A stretch of DNA of 64,000 nucleotides from an uncultured Mobiluncus sp. (GCF_947254095.1 NZ_CAMYBV010000004.1:1-64000); one strand, 5' to 3'. Shown: positions 8,162-17,601, counted from the first letter of the stretch. Numbers and translations: made by a program. The notes: a model not told the origin generated them from the sequence alone.

Positions 8162-9148
8162 ATGCGCGCTAACGTGACCATTAAAGACGTAGCCGAGGAA
8201 TCTGGGGTTTCGGTGGCTACCGTTTCGCGCGTGCTTTCGGGAAAATCGGCTTCTGAAAAGGCTAAAAGGCAAGTTTACGCGGCGATTAAAAAGCTCCACT
8301 ACACTCCGAATGGACTGGCTCGTTCGCTGCGTTCCAAACAAAATCGGGTTGTGGCAGTTCTTGTTTCAGACGTACGTAACCCGTATTTTGGTCTCCTTGC
8401 CCACGGACTGCAAACTAGCCTGGCAGAAGCAGGATATGCCATGATTATCGGCAACGCCTCAGAGAACTTTGAGCAACAGGAGCAATTCCTATATCAAGCT
8501 TTGGAACATCGAGTTGACGGGATGATTCTGGTTATTCAAAGCCGCCATTCCTCAGCCCTAAAACAGGTGCAACGAGCGGGAGTTCCTGTTGTGTTCGTTG
8601 ATCGCACGATGGAAGGTTACGAGGTACCTACAGTAGATTCAGATGCATACCCAGGAATTCGCGATGCACTGATTCACCTGCAGGGATTGGGACACAAACG
8701 CCTTGGGATGGTGTTGGGTCCAGAATATACTTCAACTTCACAACAGCGTCTTCGGGTCTTCCTAGAGATTGGTGCTGAACTGGGGCTGGAAACCGTGGTG
8801 AATCCGAAATCAGACGGTGAACAACACTCTGTTGCGTTGATGCAAGAGCTGTTGGAGGCCAATGTCAGCGCGGCCATCATCGCTTACACGCCGCGACTGT
8901 GGCCGATTCTCAGTTACCTCGGTAAGCAGGGAATCCACGTACCACAGGATTTATCGATTATCGGTTATGACGACCTGCCAATCATGGAACACCTCAATCC
9001 GCCTTTGACCACGATTAATCAGGATATTGAGAAAATGAGTTTTCTGGCCGTTCAGGAGTTGCAAAAATTAATTGCAGGGAAAGAAGCGCAAAGCCTTCAC
9101 TTGCCAACTTCCCTCATACTTCGCAAATCCACAGCGCGGGCAAAGTAA
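8162..9148 (+). CDS. rbsR: LacI-family transcriptional repressor of ribose genes
   Basis: A 328-residue LacI/GalR regulator. Residues 5-28 (TIKDVAEESGVSVATVSRVL) are the helix-turn-helix. The hinge RSLRSKQNRVVAVLVSDVRNPYF leads to a periplasmic-binding-like effector domain (IGYDDLPIMEHLNPPLTTI near the C-terminus). It heads the rbs cluster and is preceded by the 34-bp operator. GGAGTGGAGAG at 8148-8158 is the ribosome site. The ribose assignment rests on the downstream genes; regulator sequence alone would not fix the ligand. Confidence 0.9.
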   Translation: MRANVTIKDVAEESGVSVATVSRVLSGKSASEKAKRQVYAAIKKLHYTPNGLARSLRSKQNRVVAVLVSDVRNPYFGLLAHGLQTSLAEAGYAMIIGNASENFEQQEQFLYQALEHRVDGMILVIQSRHSSALKQVQRAGVPVVFVDRTMEGYEVPTVDSDAYPGIRDALIHLQGLGHKRLGMVLGPEYTSTSQQRLRVFLEIGAELGLETVVNPKSDGEQHSVALMQELLEANVSAAIIAYTPRLWPILSYLGKQGIHVPQDLSIIGYDDLPIMEHLNPPLTTINQDIEKMSFLAVQELQKLIAGKEAQSLHLPTSLILRKSTARAK

Positions 9149-9160
9149 GGAGCAGCGCAG

Positions 9161-10657
9161 ATGACAACGTTGGAACTAAAACATATCTATAAATCTTTTG
9201 GACCAGTAGAGGTGTTAAAAGACATTTCTCTGCGTGTAGAACCAGGGAAAGTGCATGTTTTGCTGGGAGAAAATGGCGCTGGTAAATCTACCCTCATCAA
9301 AATCATTGCCGGAATATACAGTGCAGATAAGGGTGAACTGTTCCTGGATGGGAAACCGGTGACAATAGCGAACGTTAAGGACGCGGAGTCATACGGAATT
9401 TCGGTAATTCACCAAGAACTCAACCTCGTCCCCAAGATGAGCGTGGCAGAGAACCTTTTGTTGGGCAGACTCCCAACCAAGTCCGGAGTGTTAGATAAAC
9501 GTGAACTTTATCGCCGGGCACAAGAGGCTTTGGATTTGGTAGGCATGAAGCTCAATCTCAAACAGCCCGTGGGTGAATTGGGGATAGCAGGTCAGCAGCT
9601 GGTAGAAATCGCCAAGGCTCTATCCGTGAAGTCCAAAATACTGATACTTGATGAGCCCACAGCTGCCTTGACGACAAAAGAGATAAAGGTCTTATTTGAG
9701 CTGATGCGCTCACTGAAGTCTCAAGGGGTGGGGATGATCTTTATCTCTCACCACCTTAACGAACTAGCAGAAATCGGGGACACGGTTTCGGTGCTGCGAG
9801 ATGGAAACCTCGTGGCGGAGGTAGACGCGCAGACTTCAGAACCTGAGCTGGTGCGTCTCATGGTGGGACGCTCTATTGATGAACAGTTCCCCTCCCGCCA
9901 GGTGCAAGCCGGAGAGATATTGCTGGAGGTGAAAAACCTCAGTTCAGCAGGAAAATTCTCCGATGTTAGTTTCAACGTTCGTGCTGGAGAAGTATTGGGA
10001 ATCGCCGGCTTGGTCGGTGCAGGAAGAACCGAAGTATTGAGAGCCATCGCGGGGGCTGACACATTTGACTCGGGAGCGATTCAAATTCAGGGAAGAGAAG
10101 TGCCAACTTCCCAGATTGCAAAAAAGATTTCTCTGGGTCTGGGCATGGTTCCGGAAGACCGGAAAGCACAGGGCCTGGTTTTGGGCGCAACGGCTGGCGA
10201 AAACCTTGGCTATGCAAAACTCATGCCCAGTGCTCGTTTCGGGATAGCGCAACGAAGAATGTTGCGTAAACAAGCTGAGGGAGTGTCCCAGCGTATGCGA
10301 GTCCGTATGGAGAGCATTGATCAGAAGGTCAAAGAGCTTTCGGGAGGAAACCAACAAAAGCTAGTCTTTGGACGGTGGGTGCTGGCCGAATCAAAGGTGT
10401 TACTTCTCGATGAGCCGACTCGCGGGGTGGATGTGGGTGCAAAAGTCGAAATCTATGAACTTATCAATCAAATCGTGTCCGATGGCGGTGCGGTGGTGAT
10501 GGTTTCAAGTGAATTGCCTGAGGTACTAGGTATGTCAGACCGGATTCTGGTGATGTCGGAAGGCCGAGTTGCCGGGGAACTTCCGGGTAAAGGAACCACT
10601 CAAGACGAAATCATGACACTGGCGGTTTCCAATGTCGCAGAGTTGTCACAAATCTAG
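9161..10657 (+). CDS. rbsA: Ribose ABC transporter ATP-binding protein, two ATPase domains
   Basis: A 498-residue sugar ABC ATPase with two nucleotide-binding domains. Domain 1 has GENGAGKSTL and an unusual signature-like LGIAGQQ; domain 2 has the degenerate Walker A LVGAGRTEVL and the signature LSGGNQQK, then LLLDEPTRGVD. This asymmetry is standard for RbsA/MglA/XylG proteins. It energises ribose uptake with RbsC and RbsB. It begins 12 nt after rbsR with AAGGAG as ribosome site and runs into rbsC. Confidence 0.94.
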   Translation: MTTLELKHIYKSFGPVEVLKDISLRVEPGKVHVLLGENGAGKSTLIKIIAGIYSADKGELFLDGKPVTIANVKDAESYGISVIHQELNLVPKMSVAENLLLGRLPTKSGVLDKRELYRRAQEALDLVGMKLNLKQPVGELGIAGQQLVEIAKALSVKSKILILDEPTAALTTKEIKVLFELMRSLKSQGVGMIFISHHLNELAEIGDTVSVLRDGNLVAEVDAQTSEPELVRLMVGRSIDEQFPSRQVQAGEILLEVKNLSSAGKFSDVSFNVRAGEVLGIAGLVGAGRTEVLRAIAGADTFDSGAIQIQGREVPTSQIAKKISLGLGMVPEDRKAQGLVLGATAGENLGYAKLMPSARFGIAQRRMLRKQAEGVSQRMRVRMESIDQKVKELSGGNQQKLVFGRWVLAESKVLLLDEPTRGVDVGAKVEIYELINQIVSDGGAVVMVSSELPEVLGMSDRILVMSEGRVAGELPGKGTTQDEIMTLAVSNVAELSQI

Positions 10658-10671
10658 AAAAGAAGGCCAAT

Positions 10672-11664
10672 ATGCAAACAGTAACGAAACCAAGTGCTAA
10701 GCGTGAAGTGAAGCCGTCTAACGGGTTGGTCAAGGTCAAAACCTTCCTTGCCAACAATGGAGCTCTGGTCGGTTTGGTGATCTTGGCTCTTGTTTTGAGC
10801 CTAGCGTCACCGGTATTCCTTTCGGTCAACAACTTTACCCAAATTGGTGTGCAAACAGCGGTCACCGCCATTCTTGCGTTTGGGATGACTTTCGTCATCG
10901 TGGCAGCAGGCATCGACCTGTCCGTTGGCTCGATGCTGGCCCTGTCAGCCATGGTGGGCGCTTACGCCTTTACCGTTATGGGTATCCCCAGCTGGCTAGC
11001 TTTGTTAGTTGGATTGCTAGCTGGAATCATGTGCGGGGCAGTAAACGGAATTAACAATGCATTTTTTCGTTTGCCGTCTTTCATTGCTACCCTAGCGATG
11101 CTCTCCATTGCTCGTGGACTCACCCTGGTGATTTCCCAAGGAAAACCGATTCCTACCTCACCGGCGGTAAACATGTTGGGGGGGAGCATAGGTCCGATTC
11201 CTGTCCCGATTATCGTATTTGCTCTCTCGGGTGTATCGGCTGCTGTAATCCTCAACCGTACCGCAATGGGGCGTGCCATGTATGCCGTTGGTGGCAATAT
11301 CGAGGCTGCTAGGCTTTCGGGTATCCCCGTGAAAAAGGTGCAGGTGACCGTGTTCGCGTTGTGCGGACTCTATGCGGGTGTGGCTGGAATGGTTATGGCT
11401 GGTCGACTCAATTCCGCTGGCGCACAAGCCGGTGTGGGATACGAGCTCGATGCGATTGCTGCGGTCGTGATTGGGGGCGCGTCTCTGGCCGGCGGTTCAG
11501 GTAAAGTTTCTGGAACTCTGGTCGGGGCTCTTCTGCTGGCGGTAATTCGTAACGGGCTCAACATTATGAATGTTCCTTCCTTCTGGCAACAGGTGGTTAT
11601 AGGTCTGGTCATCGCCGTCGCAGTGGGTATTGATGCCTTGAAGAACAAGGAATCTGCACACTAA
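10672..11664 (+). CDS. rbsC: Ribose ABC transporter permease
   Basis: A 330-residue integral membrane protein of the RbsC/AraH type with about ten hydrophobic segments (starting near residue 22, NNGALVGLVILALVLSLASP). The family motif FVIVAAGIDLSVGSMLALSA is at about residues 66-86 and AIAAVVIGGASLAGGSG near 260. It forms the transmembrane channel for ribose. AGAAAAGAAGG precedes the ATG. Confidence 0.94.
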   Translation: MQTVTKPSAKREVKPSNGLVKVKTFLANNGALVGLVILALVLSLASPVFLSVNNFTQIGVQTAVTAILAFGMTFVIVAAGIDLSVGSMLALSAMVGAYAFTVMGIPSWLALLVGLLAGIMCGAVNGINNAFFRLPSFIATLAMLSIARGLTLVISQGKPIPTSPAVNMLGGSIGPIPVPIIVFALSGVSAAVILNRTAMGRAMYAVGGNIEAARLSGIPVKKVQVTVFALCGLYAGVAGMVMAGRLNSAGAQAGVGYELDAIAAVVIGGASLAGGSGKVSGTLVGALLLAVIRNGLNIMNVPSFWQQVVIGLVIAVAVGIDALKNKESAH

Positions 11665-11784
11665 ACCGCAAGAGGCGGGCTGGTCCTGGGAAAAGGGAAC
11701 CTCCATGTGCATTCAAAAATTGCAATAAATAAACAATATGTTTCGAGGAAACCCCCGGAACAAAACACCCAGAAAGGTAAACAC

Positions 11785-12759
11785 ATGATGAAAAAATTTC
11801 ACAAGTTATTTGCATCCGGAGCGATTCTGGCTCTAGGGATTTTAGGGCTGAGCGCTTGCGGAGGCACCGATGCTGCCAATAACGGAGCCTCCTCAGGAGA
11901 AAACGGCAATGCCTCAGGTGGGAAAAACCTGGTATTGCTAGTTTCTACCCTGAGCAATCCCTTCTTCGTGGATCTGAGCGACGGTGCCAAGGCTGAAGCG
12001 GAAGCAAAGGGGTACACACTGGAGATTTCTGATGCTCAGGATGACTCGGCCACCCAAGCTAACCAGGCTCAAAACGCCATCAGTAAGGGCGTGAGTGCGG
12101 TAATTATTAACCCGGTGGACTCCGACGCGGCGGGACCTTCTGTTGAAGCGTTGAACGGTGCGAAGATTCCCGTTATTGCAGTTGATCGCGGTGTCACTAC
12201 CGGCAAGCTGGATTCTTTTGTATCCTCAGATAACGTTCTTGGCGGCAAACTTGCTGCGGAGCAGATTGCCAAGTCCATCGGCGAGAAAGGAGACGTCATT
12301 GTGCTTCAAGGGGTGCCGGGTGCCTCCGCGACTCGTGACCGTGGTCAGGGCTTCGAGGAAGGCATTAAGGCTTTCCCGAATATCAAGGTAGTTGCTTCCC
12401 AAACCGCTAACTTTGACCGTGCAGAGGGATTGGACGTGGCATCAAACCTGCTGCAGGCTAATCCCAATGTGAAAGCTATATTTGCACATAACGATGAGAT
12501 GGCATTGGGTGCTTTGAAAGCGTTAGCGGAAAAGGCTGGTAAAGACGTATTCGTCTTTGGCTTCGATGGCACGAATGATGGCTTGCAGGCTGTGCAGGAT
12601 GGAACCATGCTTGGAACGATCGCTCAGCAGCCCAAAGAACTCGGTAAAATCGCCGTAGATCAAGCTATTAAGTTCTTGGAAGGCGGCAAGGCTGATGCCA
12701 ATGTTCCGGTGGAAGTTAAGACTGTCACCAAAGACAACGTTGCGGAGTACATCAAGTGA
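11785..12759 (+). CDS. rbsB: Ribose-binding lipoprotein
   Basis: A 324-residue substrate-binding protein of the ribose/LuxP type. The chosen ATG at 11785 gives MMKKFHKLFASGAILALGIL and a lipobox LSAC with Cys25, so the protein is lipid-anchored outside the membrane. A Gly/Asn/Ser linker follows. The binding domain starts VLLVSTLSNPFFVDLSDGAK and has NPVDSDAAGPSVEALNGAKI. AGAAAGG at 11771-11777 supports this start over the frame's earlier ATG at 11707, which would bury the signal peptide. The last codon overlaps rbsK. Confidence 0.93.
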   Translation: MMKKFHKLFASGAILALGILGLSACGGTDAANNGASSGENGNASGGKNLVLLVSTLSNPFFVDLSDGAKAEAEAKGYTLEISDAQDDSATQANQAQNAISKGVSAVIINPVDSDAAGPSVEALNGAKIPVIAVDRGVTTGKLDSFVSSDNVLGGKLAAEQIAKSIGEKGDVIVLQGVPGASATRDRGQGFEEGIKAFPNIKVVASQTANFDRAEGLDVASNLLQANPNVKAIFAHNDEMALGALKALAEKAGKDVFVFGFDGTNDGLQAVQDGTMLGTIAQQPKELGKIAVDQAIKFLEGGKADANVPVEVKTVTKDNVAEYIK

Positions 12760-13682
12760 CAATAGCTGTTTTCGGGTCTCTGAATGCTGACCTGAATTTG
12801 ACAGTGACTCGCCATCCTCAGCCGGGAGAGACCCTTTTGGGTGGGGGTGGCGGAGTCAGTGCCGGAGGTAAGGGAGCGAACCAAGCATTAGCTGCCGCCC
12901 TGACCGGGCACCACGTGATGATGGTTGGACAAGTTGGTAAGGATTCCAATGCACAGGTTGTGGTGGAGTCACTACAAAGAGCGGGTGTGGACTTGAGCTT
13001 TGTGCGTCAAGTAGACACTCCCACCGGTCTGGCGGTTGTAACCGTCGAACAGGAAGGTGAAAACTTCATCATTGTGATCCCCGGGGCCAATGGAGCCATG
13101 AATAGTGGTGGAATCGAGTGGATTAACCCGGCATTGCACCAGGCTGACGTTCTGGTTATGCAGGCAGAAATTCCGCAAGACTGCTTTCTGGAGGCTGCAA
13201 AACGATTTGCGGATTCCGGCAAGCGGGTTGTTCTGAATCTCGCACCGGCGATAGCTGTGAATCCATGGTTGCTTTTGCACAGTAATCCTCTGGTAGTAAA
13301 CGAGTACGAGTCACGTTTAGCGGCGAGTTGCTTGGGATTGAATCTCAACAATGCTGAGGACATTGATGTCGCGAATGCATTGCTGGAAGCCGGAGTGCCC
13401 TCGGTGGTTCTGACTCTCGGTTCACAAGGATCGCTGTTGGGGGAACATACTTCGGAAGGTAATATTAGCGTTTCTCATCTAGATGCCATCCCTGTTCAAG
13501 CTGTGGATGCGGTAGGGGCGGGTGACGCGTTTACCGGAGTGCTCGCAGCCAAATTAGCTGAGGGTCAGTCCCTCCACGACAGTGCATTGGCGGCAACGCG
13601 ATTTGCTTCCGAAACGGTGAAATATCCTGGTGCGCAATCCTCGTATTGGCAAGCTGTCGAAACTTTGAAAGGAAACAGATGA
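12756..13682 (+). CDS. rbsK: Ribokinase
   Basis: A 308-residue PfkB-family kinase starting at GTG 12756. It has the first family motif GGKGANQALAAALTG and the second DAVGAGDAFTGVLAA, with the catalytic aspartate in GAGDAF. It phosphorylates ribose at O5 to ribose 5-phosphate. The start overlaps the rbsB stop (GTGA) and the stop overlaps rbsD (ATGA), so rbsB-K-D are likely translated as a coupled set. Confidence 0.94.
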   Translation: MTIAVFGSLNADLNLTVTRHPQPGETLLGGGGGVSAGGKGANQALAAALTGHHVMMVGQVGKDSNAQVVVESLQRAGVDLSFVRQVDTPTGLAVVTVEQEGENFIIVIPGANGAMNSGGIEWINPALHQADVLVMQAEIPQDCFLEAAKRFADSGKRVVLNLAPAIAVNPWLLLHSNPLVVNEYESRLAASCLGLNLNNAEDIDVANALLEAGVPSVVLTLGSQGSLLGEHTSEGNISVSHLDAIPVQAVDAVGAGDAFTGVLAAKLAEGQSLHDSALAATRFASETVKYPGAQSSYWQAVETLKGNR

Positions 13683-14068
13683 AGAAACAGGGCATTTTGA
13701 ATCGCAGTCTTCTCGCTCAGATTGCGTGTTTAGGCCACACAGACACCTTCGTGTTGGCAGACTGTGGCCTACCGGTTCCGAGGGATATTCCTGTAGTGGA
13801 TTTGAGCGTGTTGTTCGGTTTGCCTCGTTTTCAACCGGTACTTCAGGCTCTGTTGTCCGAACTTGAAATAGAAGCGTGCTGCTATGCCTCTGAGGCTATC
13901 GGTACTGAGGTGGAATCTTGGTTTGCCGAGATTCCTGGGACTCATGACACGATTCCACATGAGGAACTCAAGCGCCGGGTAGCGCAAGCAGCTTTTGTAG
14001 TCAGAACTGGGGAAGACACTCCGTGGGCGAATGTGATTTTGCGATGCGGTGTGCCTTTCGGAAAATGA
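13679..14068 (+). CDS. rbsD: D-ribose pyranase
   Basis: A 129-residue RbsD starting MKKQGILNRSLLAQIACLGH. The conserved LGHTDTFVLADCGLPVP contains the catalytic histidine, and VRTGEDTPWANVILRCGV is the C-terminal substrate region. RbsD interconverts the pyranose and furanose forms of ribose so that RbsK can act. The ATG at 13679 overlaps the rbsK stop; an earlier in-frame ATG inside rbsK is not conserved in the family. It ends the operon. Confidence 0.93.
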   Translation: MKKQGILNRSLLAQIACLGHTDTFVLADCGLPVPRDIPVVDLSVLFGLPRFQPVLQALLSELEIEACCYASEAIGTEVESWFAEIPGTHDTIPHEELKRRVAQAAFVVRTGEDTPWANVILRCGVPFGK

Positions 14069-14081
14069 GCACTAAATAGAT

Positions 14082-14118
14082 GTTTGCCCGGGCTTACAGC
14101 CTGGGCAAACGTTTATTT
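14082..14118 (+). terminator. Terminator of the ribose operon
   Basis: GTTTGCCCGGGC (14082-14093), loop TTACA, GCCTGGGCAAAC (14099-14110): a 12-bp stem with one G-T pair, followed by GTTTATTTT. It lies 13 nt after the rbsD stop. Confidence 0.9.
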
Positions 14119-14203
14119 TACGTTCTGTCGCCCCGTGAAGAAACCAATGTCTTCTCAACATAGACGAGACTTCGCAGGGGAGCCAGAAAGACGATTTCTT
14201 GGG

Positions 14204-14249
14204 CGTTATAAAAACCATGATGGGCCTCACCCGCAGGTAAGACCCATCA
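14204..14249 (-). terminator. Probable terminator of the 14278-14709 gene
   Basis: On the minus strand TGATGGG (14249-14243) pairs with CCCATCA (14224-14218), with a small inner CCT/AGG pairing, followed by TGGTTTTTATAA. It faces the rbs operon terminator from the opposite side. Confidence 0.5.
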
Positions 14250-14277
14250 AGAGACTTGTTATGGAATCGAGACAGAT

Positions 14278-14709
14278 TTAGATGGCGCTCAGAACGGGCA
14301 AAAGTCCCGCGCTCGTATCGCTAGCCATTCCCAGAATCGCCAGTCCTCCCACAACCGTCATGATGATACTGATACCGATACCAATGAGTCCCAAAATCGT
14401 AAATACCATAGCGACTGTGGTCCAAGTCTTTAGTTTCGAGGTGGGTTCCATATTCTGAGCCACCATCTCACTTTTCGCCTTACTGCCCAAATACCAGGCT
14501 ATAGGTGAGCAAATCCAAAAGAATATGCCGACAATAGCCAGCGCCATCACGGTCTGTTCCTGGGGATGCTCATAAGGGCGGGCGAATTGACCTGGCATGG
14601 GCTGGCCCGGCATCGGCTGCCCCATCGGCTGGCCGGGCAGGGGCTGGCCGGGCTGCGGCCCAGGAACCTGACCGGGATTGCTCTGCTGAGGCTGATAAGG
14701 GTTGGACAT
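14278..14709 (-). CDS. Small membrane protein with Pro/Gln/Gly-rich N-terminus (DUF4190-like)
   Basis: A 143-residue protein from ATG 14709, which has a TAGGAGGAATT ribosome site; a longer frame from 14751 lacks one. Residues 1-50 are a disordered repeat of P/Q/G units (GQPMGQPMPGQPMPGQ). Two membrane segments follow, VMALAIVGIFFWICSPIAWYLG and a longer one near VAMVFTILGLIGIGISIIMT. Between them lies the charged loop SKAKSEMVAQ. This is the layout of DUF4190-type proteins common in actinobacteria. Function unknown. Confidence 0.7.
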   Translation of the reverse strand: MSNPYQPQQSNPGQVPGPQPGQPLPGQPMGQPMPGQPMPGQFARPYEHPQEQTVMALAIVGIFFWICSPIAWYLGSKAKSEMVAQNMEPTSKLKTWTTVAMVFTILGLIGIGISIIMTVVGGLAILGMASDTSAGLLPVLSAI

Positions 14710-14922
14710 AATTCCTCCTAAAGAATAAACAACAACACCTGCGTCCAACATATCAGGAAAATTCCTCGTTTTGCTACCCCTTATTAACAGCGGTCTTCAG
14801 GAAATTTGAGCAGCGTAAACCCTAGCCAGTGTCAGAGAATCTGGGATGTGAAAGTGACATCGGACTGCAGGGCTTGGATGCGAGGCAGTCTTTCGAGTTG
14901 TAGCAGCCAAACGAGCTGGGGT

Positions 14923-15411
14923 TTAACACACTTGGGTAACTTGTCCGGTCTCTACGTCATACATAAACCCGCCCACTTCGGCAAACCCTTTAATCAGGGC
15001 GTGGTTTCGCAGAGTCTCCACGTCATCACGCAAATGTTGGTCTTGGTTCGGGTCTGCACCAAAGACCAGATCTCCAGCGGGCTGTCCAGCATGTTTGGCA
15101 ATAGCGGCCCGTAATCCTGGTTCATCGGTGGAAGCCATGGTGCAATTGGTGTGTTCCAGCACCACAATTCGGTCCACGTTCAGTTTATGAACCGCTGAGA
15201 TGGCACCCGCCAACGTGTTGGGCTTCAGGAATCCACCAGGAGTGCGCAGAACTATGGCCTGTCCAACCTTCAGCCCAAAGATTTCGAGAGGATCAAGACG
15301 GGAATCCATACAAGTCACAATCAGCAACCCGTGCGCGGGAGCGCCGGGTAGGCCACGGTAGGGGAAATTCTTGGCGTATTGAGCATTACCTTGTAAGAGA
15401 TCATCAAACAC
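14923..15411 (-). CDS. Beta-class carbonic anhydrase
   Basis: A 162-residue beta-carbonic anhydrase that interconverts CO2 and bicarbonate. Zinc ligands are visible in CMDSR (Cys and the Asp/Arg dyad) and in EHTNC (His and Cys). The GTG at 15411 gives MFDDLLQGNAQYAKNFPYRG. No ribosome site precedes it. The size matches short actinobacterial members. It is divergent from the spc operon across a 235-nt spacer. Confidence 0.88.
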   Translation of the reverse strand: MFDDLLQGNAQYAKNFPYRGLPGAPAHGLLIVTCMDSRLDPLEIFGLKVGQAIVLRTPGGFLKPNTLAGAISAVHKLNVDRIVVLEHTNCTMASTDEPGLRAAIAKHAGQPAGDLVFGADPNQDQHLRDDVETLRNHALIKGFAEVGGFMYDVETGQVTQVC

Positions 15412-15423
15412 AATCTCAGCTTA
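15409..15423 (-). promoter_or_regulatory. Probable -10 of the leaderless carbonic anhydrase transcript
   Basis: On the minus strand TAAGCT (15423-15418) is followed by six bases, GAGATT, and then the GTG start. No Shine-Dalgarno is present. No convincing -35 lies at the usual spacing, which is common for leaderless actinobacterial promoters. Confidence 0.4.
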
Positions 15424-15575
15424 GCGGTTTTCTCAGCGGAGTGAATGCTGGTTTGGCTGCGGTTTGCCACCCCCGCCAATAAATACTAAACTTGGAGGGT
15501 TGCTTTTGGCTGAGACCTCTCACAAATGTGTCTGTGTCAGCCAGGGGTTCCAATTCCGCCCGTTTGAGGTGGGAT

Positions 15576-15604
15576 TTGTGCGCCCTTGCAACGCAAGATA
15601 GGTT
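15576..15604 (+). promoter_or_regulatory. Candidate spc operon promoter
   Basis: TTGTGC at 15576-15581 and TAGGTT at 15599-15604 are 17 nt apart, leaving a 36-nt leader before rplN. Both hexamers are imperfect. A separate promoter is required because the S10 operon ends in a terminator 9 kb upstream. Confidence 0.35.
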
Positions 15605-15646
15605 CGGCAAGGCTCTATAGAGAACCGGCCAGACGAAGGAGAAAAG

Positions 15647-16015
15647 ATGATTCAGCAGGAGTCGCGACTGAAGGTCGCCGACAACACGGGGGCAAAGGAA
15701 ATCCTTTGCATCCGTGTGATGGGCGGCTCGAAGCGACGCTACGCCGGCATCGGCGACACCATTGTCGCGACCGTCAAGGATGCTATCCCTGGCGGCAACG
15801 TGAAAAAGGGTGAAGTCGTCAAGGCTGTCGTAGTCCGCACCAAGAAGGAAACCCGCCGCAAGGACGGTTCCTACATTCGTTTCGACGAGAACGCCGCTGT
15901 CATCCTCAAGAACGATGAGGAGCCGCGCGGCACCCGTATTTTCGGGCCCGTCGGGCGTGAACTTCGTGAAAAGAAGTTCATGCGCATTATTTCACTCGCC
16001 CCGGAGGTGATCTGA
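15647..16015 (+). CDS. rplN: 50S ribosomal protein L14
   Basis: A 122-residue L14, the standard length, starting [20 protein letters not shown] and ending [10 protein letters not shown]. It contacts 16S rRNA helix 14 across the subunit interface. GAAGGAG precedes the ATG. Its stop overlaps the rplX ATG by one base. It is the first gene of the spc operon here. Confidence 0.98.
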   Translation: MIQQESRLKVADNTGAKEILCIRVMGGSKRRYAGIGDTIVATVKDAIPGGNVKKGEVVKAVVVRTKKETRRKDGSYIRFDENAAVILKNDEEPRGTRIFGPVGRELREKKFMRIISLAPEVI

Positions 16016-16389
16016 TGGCAGCAAAGTTGAAGGTTGGCGACGAAGTCGTGGTGATAACTGGCCGCGACAAGGGCAAGCACGGCCGGATTCTGCAAATCGA
16101 CCGGAAGCGCGAACGCGTCGTGGTCGAGGGCATCATGATGATGAAGCACCACAATAAGGCGGGGCGGACCCATCAGGGTCCGACTGGCGGCATCGAAACG
16201 AAAGAGGCCTCCATCCACATTTCCAACGTGATGTACTACGAGCCCGCGGCCGCCAAGGCCAAGCTGGGTAACACGACCAAGAAGATTGCGGGTACCCGGG
16301 TGGGTATGCGTGAAGAGGTCGTCGATCGCGATGGTAAAGAAAAGACCGTTCGGATTCGCGTGTCTAAAGCTACCGGGAAGGATCTGTAA
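16015..16389 (+). CDS. rplX: 50S ribosomal protein L24
   Basis: A 124-residue L24 with the KOW motif near the N-terminus ([20 protein letters not shown]), a primary binder in early 50S assembly. It overlaps both neighbours by one base (TGATG and TAATG). Slightly longer than the common ~105 residues, through the C-terminal [20 protein letters not shown] region. Confidence 0.97.
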   Translation: MAAKLKVGDEVVVITGRDKGKHGRILQIDRKRERVVVEGIMMMKHHNKAGRTHQGPTGGIETKEASIHISNVMYYEPAAAKAKLGNTTKKIAGTRVGMREEVVDRDGKEKTVRIRVSKATGKDL

Positions 16390-16949
16390 TGGCAGAGGAA
16401 AAATACACCCCGCGGCTTAAGACCAAGTACCGCGAAGAAATCAAGGCCCAGCTGCTCAAGGAATTCCAGCACCAGAATGTCAACCAGGTTGGCGGTTTGG
16501 AAAAGATTGTCGTGAACATGGGTGTGGGTGCCGCCGCGCACGACCACAAGCTCATGGAAGGCGCTATCTCTGACCTGTCCACCATTACTGGCCAGAAGCC
16601 CGTGGTTGACAAGGCCCGAAAGTCCATAGCCCAGTTCAAGTTGCGTGAAGGTTCCCCGATTGGGGCTCACGTCACCCTGCGCGGTGACCGCATGTGGGAG
16701 TTCCTCGATCGCTTGCTGTCCACGGCTTTGCCGCGTATCCGCGACTTCCGTGGTTTGAGCTCCAAGCAGTTCGACGGTCACGGAAACTACACTTTCGGCT
16801 TGACCGAGCAGTCCGTGTTCCATGAGATTGACCAAGACTCCATCGACCATGTACGGGGGATGGATATCACGGTCGTAACCACCGCTGCTACTGATGACGA
16901 AGGCCGGGCACTGCTGAAGTACCTCGGTTTCCCGTTCAAGGAGGATTAA
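16389..16949 (+). CDS. rplE: 50S ribosomal protein L5
   Basis: A 186-residue L5 with the conserved [32 protein letters not shown] and [20 protein letters not shown] segments. It binds 5S rRNA and contacts S13 and P-site tRNA. Normal length; starts within the rplX stop. Confidence 0.98.
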   Translation: MAEEKYTPRLKTKYREEIKAQLLKEFQHQNVNQVGGLEKIVVNMGVGAAAHDHKLMEGAISDLSTITGQKPVVDKARKSIAQFKLREGSPIGAHVTLRGDRMWEFLDRLLSTALPRIRDFRGLSSKQFDGHGNYTFGLTEQSVFHEIDQDSIDHVRGMDITVVTTAATDDEGRALLKYLGFPFKED

Positions 16950-16951
16950 CA

Positions 16952-17137
16952 ATGGCAAAAACCGCTTTGAAGAACAAGGCTGCACGCAAACCCAAGTTTG
17001 CGGTGCGTGCCTACACTCGGTGCCAGCGCTGTGGTCGCCCTCATTCGGTGTATCGCAAGTTTGGCTTGTGCCGTATCTGCCTGCGTGAGATGGCCCATAA
17101 CGGCGAACTCCCCGGCGTTAAGAAGTCTTCCTGGTAA
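16952..17137 (+). CDS. rpsN: 30S ribosomal protein S14, zinc-binding short form
   Basis: A 61-residue S14 of the zinc-ribbon type (rpsZ-like), with CQRCG and CRICL forming the C-X2-C...C-X2-C zinc site. A longer zinc-free S14 is often carried elsewhere in actinobacterial genomes and induced under zinc limitation; none is seen here. AAGGAGGATT inside the rplE end is the ribosome site. Confidence 0.97.
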   Translation: MAKTALKNKAARKPKFAVRAYTRCQRCGRPHSVYRKFGLCRICLREMAHNGELPGVKKSSW

Positions 17138-17191
17138 ACACATTAGGGGGCAGGTCGATTACGAAACCGCCTCAGAAAGGGCCCAAGCCCA

Positions 17192-17590
17192 ATGACAATG
17201 ACTGATCCCATAGCAGACATGCTGACACGTCTGCGCAACGCCAGCTCGGCGTACCACGAGTCGGTATCTATGCCGTACTCGAAAATGAAGGCCGCTATCG
17301 CGAACATTCTTCAGACTGAGGGTTACATCAAAGACTACGAAGTCGAGGAAGCGCGAGTCGGCAAAACTTTGACGCTTAACTTAAAGTACGGCGCCAAACG
17401 TGAACGCGCGATTTCCGGTGTGAAACGCGTCTCCAAGCCCGGTTTGCGGGTGTATGCAAAGTCCACCAAACTGCCGAAGGTCCTGGGCGGCCTGGGCGTG
17501 GCGATTATTTCGTCCTCGTCCGGTATGCTCACAGACCGCGAGGCAGCCGACAAGGGTGTAGGCGGAGAAGTTATCGCCTACATCTGGTAA
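17192..17590 (+). CDS. rpsH: 30S ribosomal protein S8
   Basis: A 132-residue S8 beginning [20 protein letters not shown], with the conserved C-terminal [20 protein letters not shown]. It binds helix 21 of 16S rRNA, and in E. coli S8 represses the spc operon. The 54-nt gap after rpsN is the longest in this operon, but no clear S8-site mimic was recognised. Confidence 0.97.
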   Translation: MTMTDPIADMLTRLRNASSAYHESVSMPYSKMKAAIANILQTEGYIKDYEVEEARVGKTLTLNLKYGAKRERAISGVKRVSKPGLRVYAKSTKLPKVLGGLGVAIISSSSGMLTDREAADKGVGGEVIAYIW

Positions 17591-17601
17591 AGGAGGCTGA
17601 C

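Noticed and set aside
14084..14281. Small ORF after the rbs operon
   Set aside because: It starts within the terminator stem and has no ribosome site; the peptide looks random.
15416..15610. Minus-strand ORF upstream of the carbonic anhydrase
   Set aside because: No ribosome site and it occupies the divergent promoter region.
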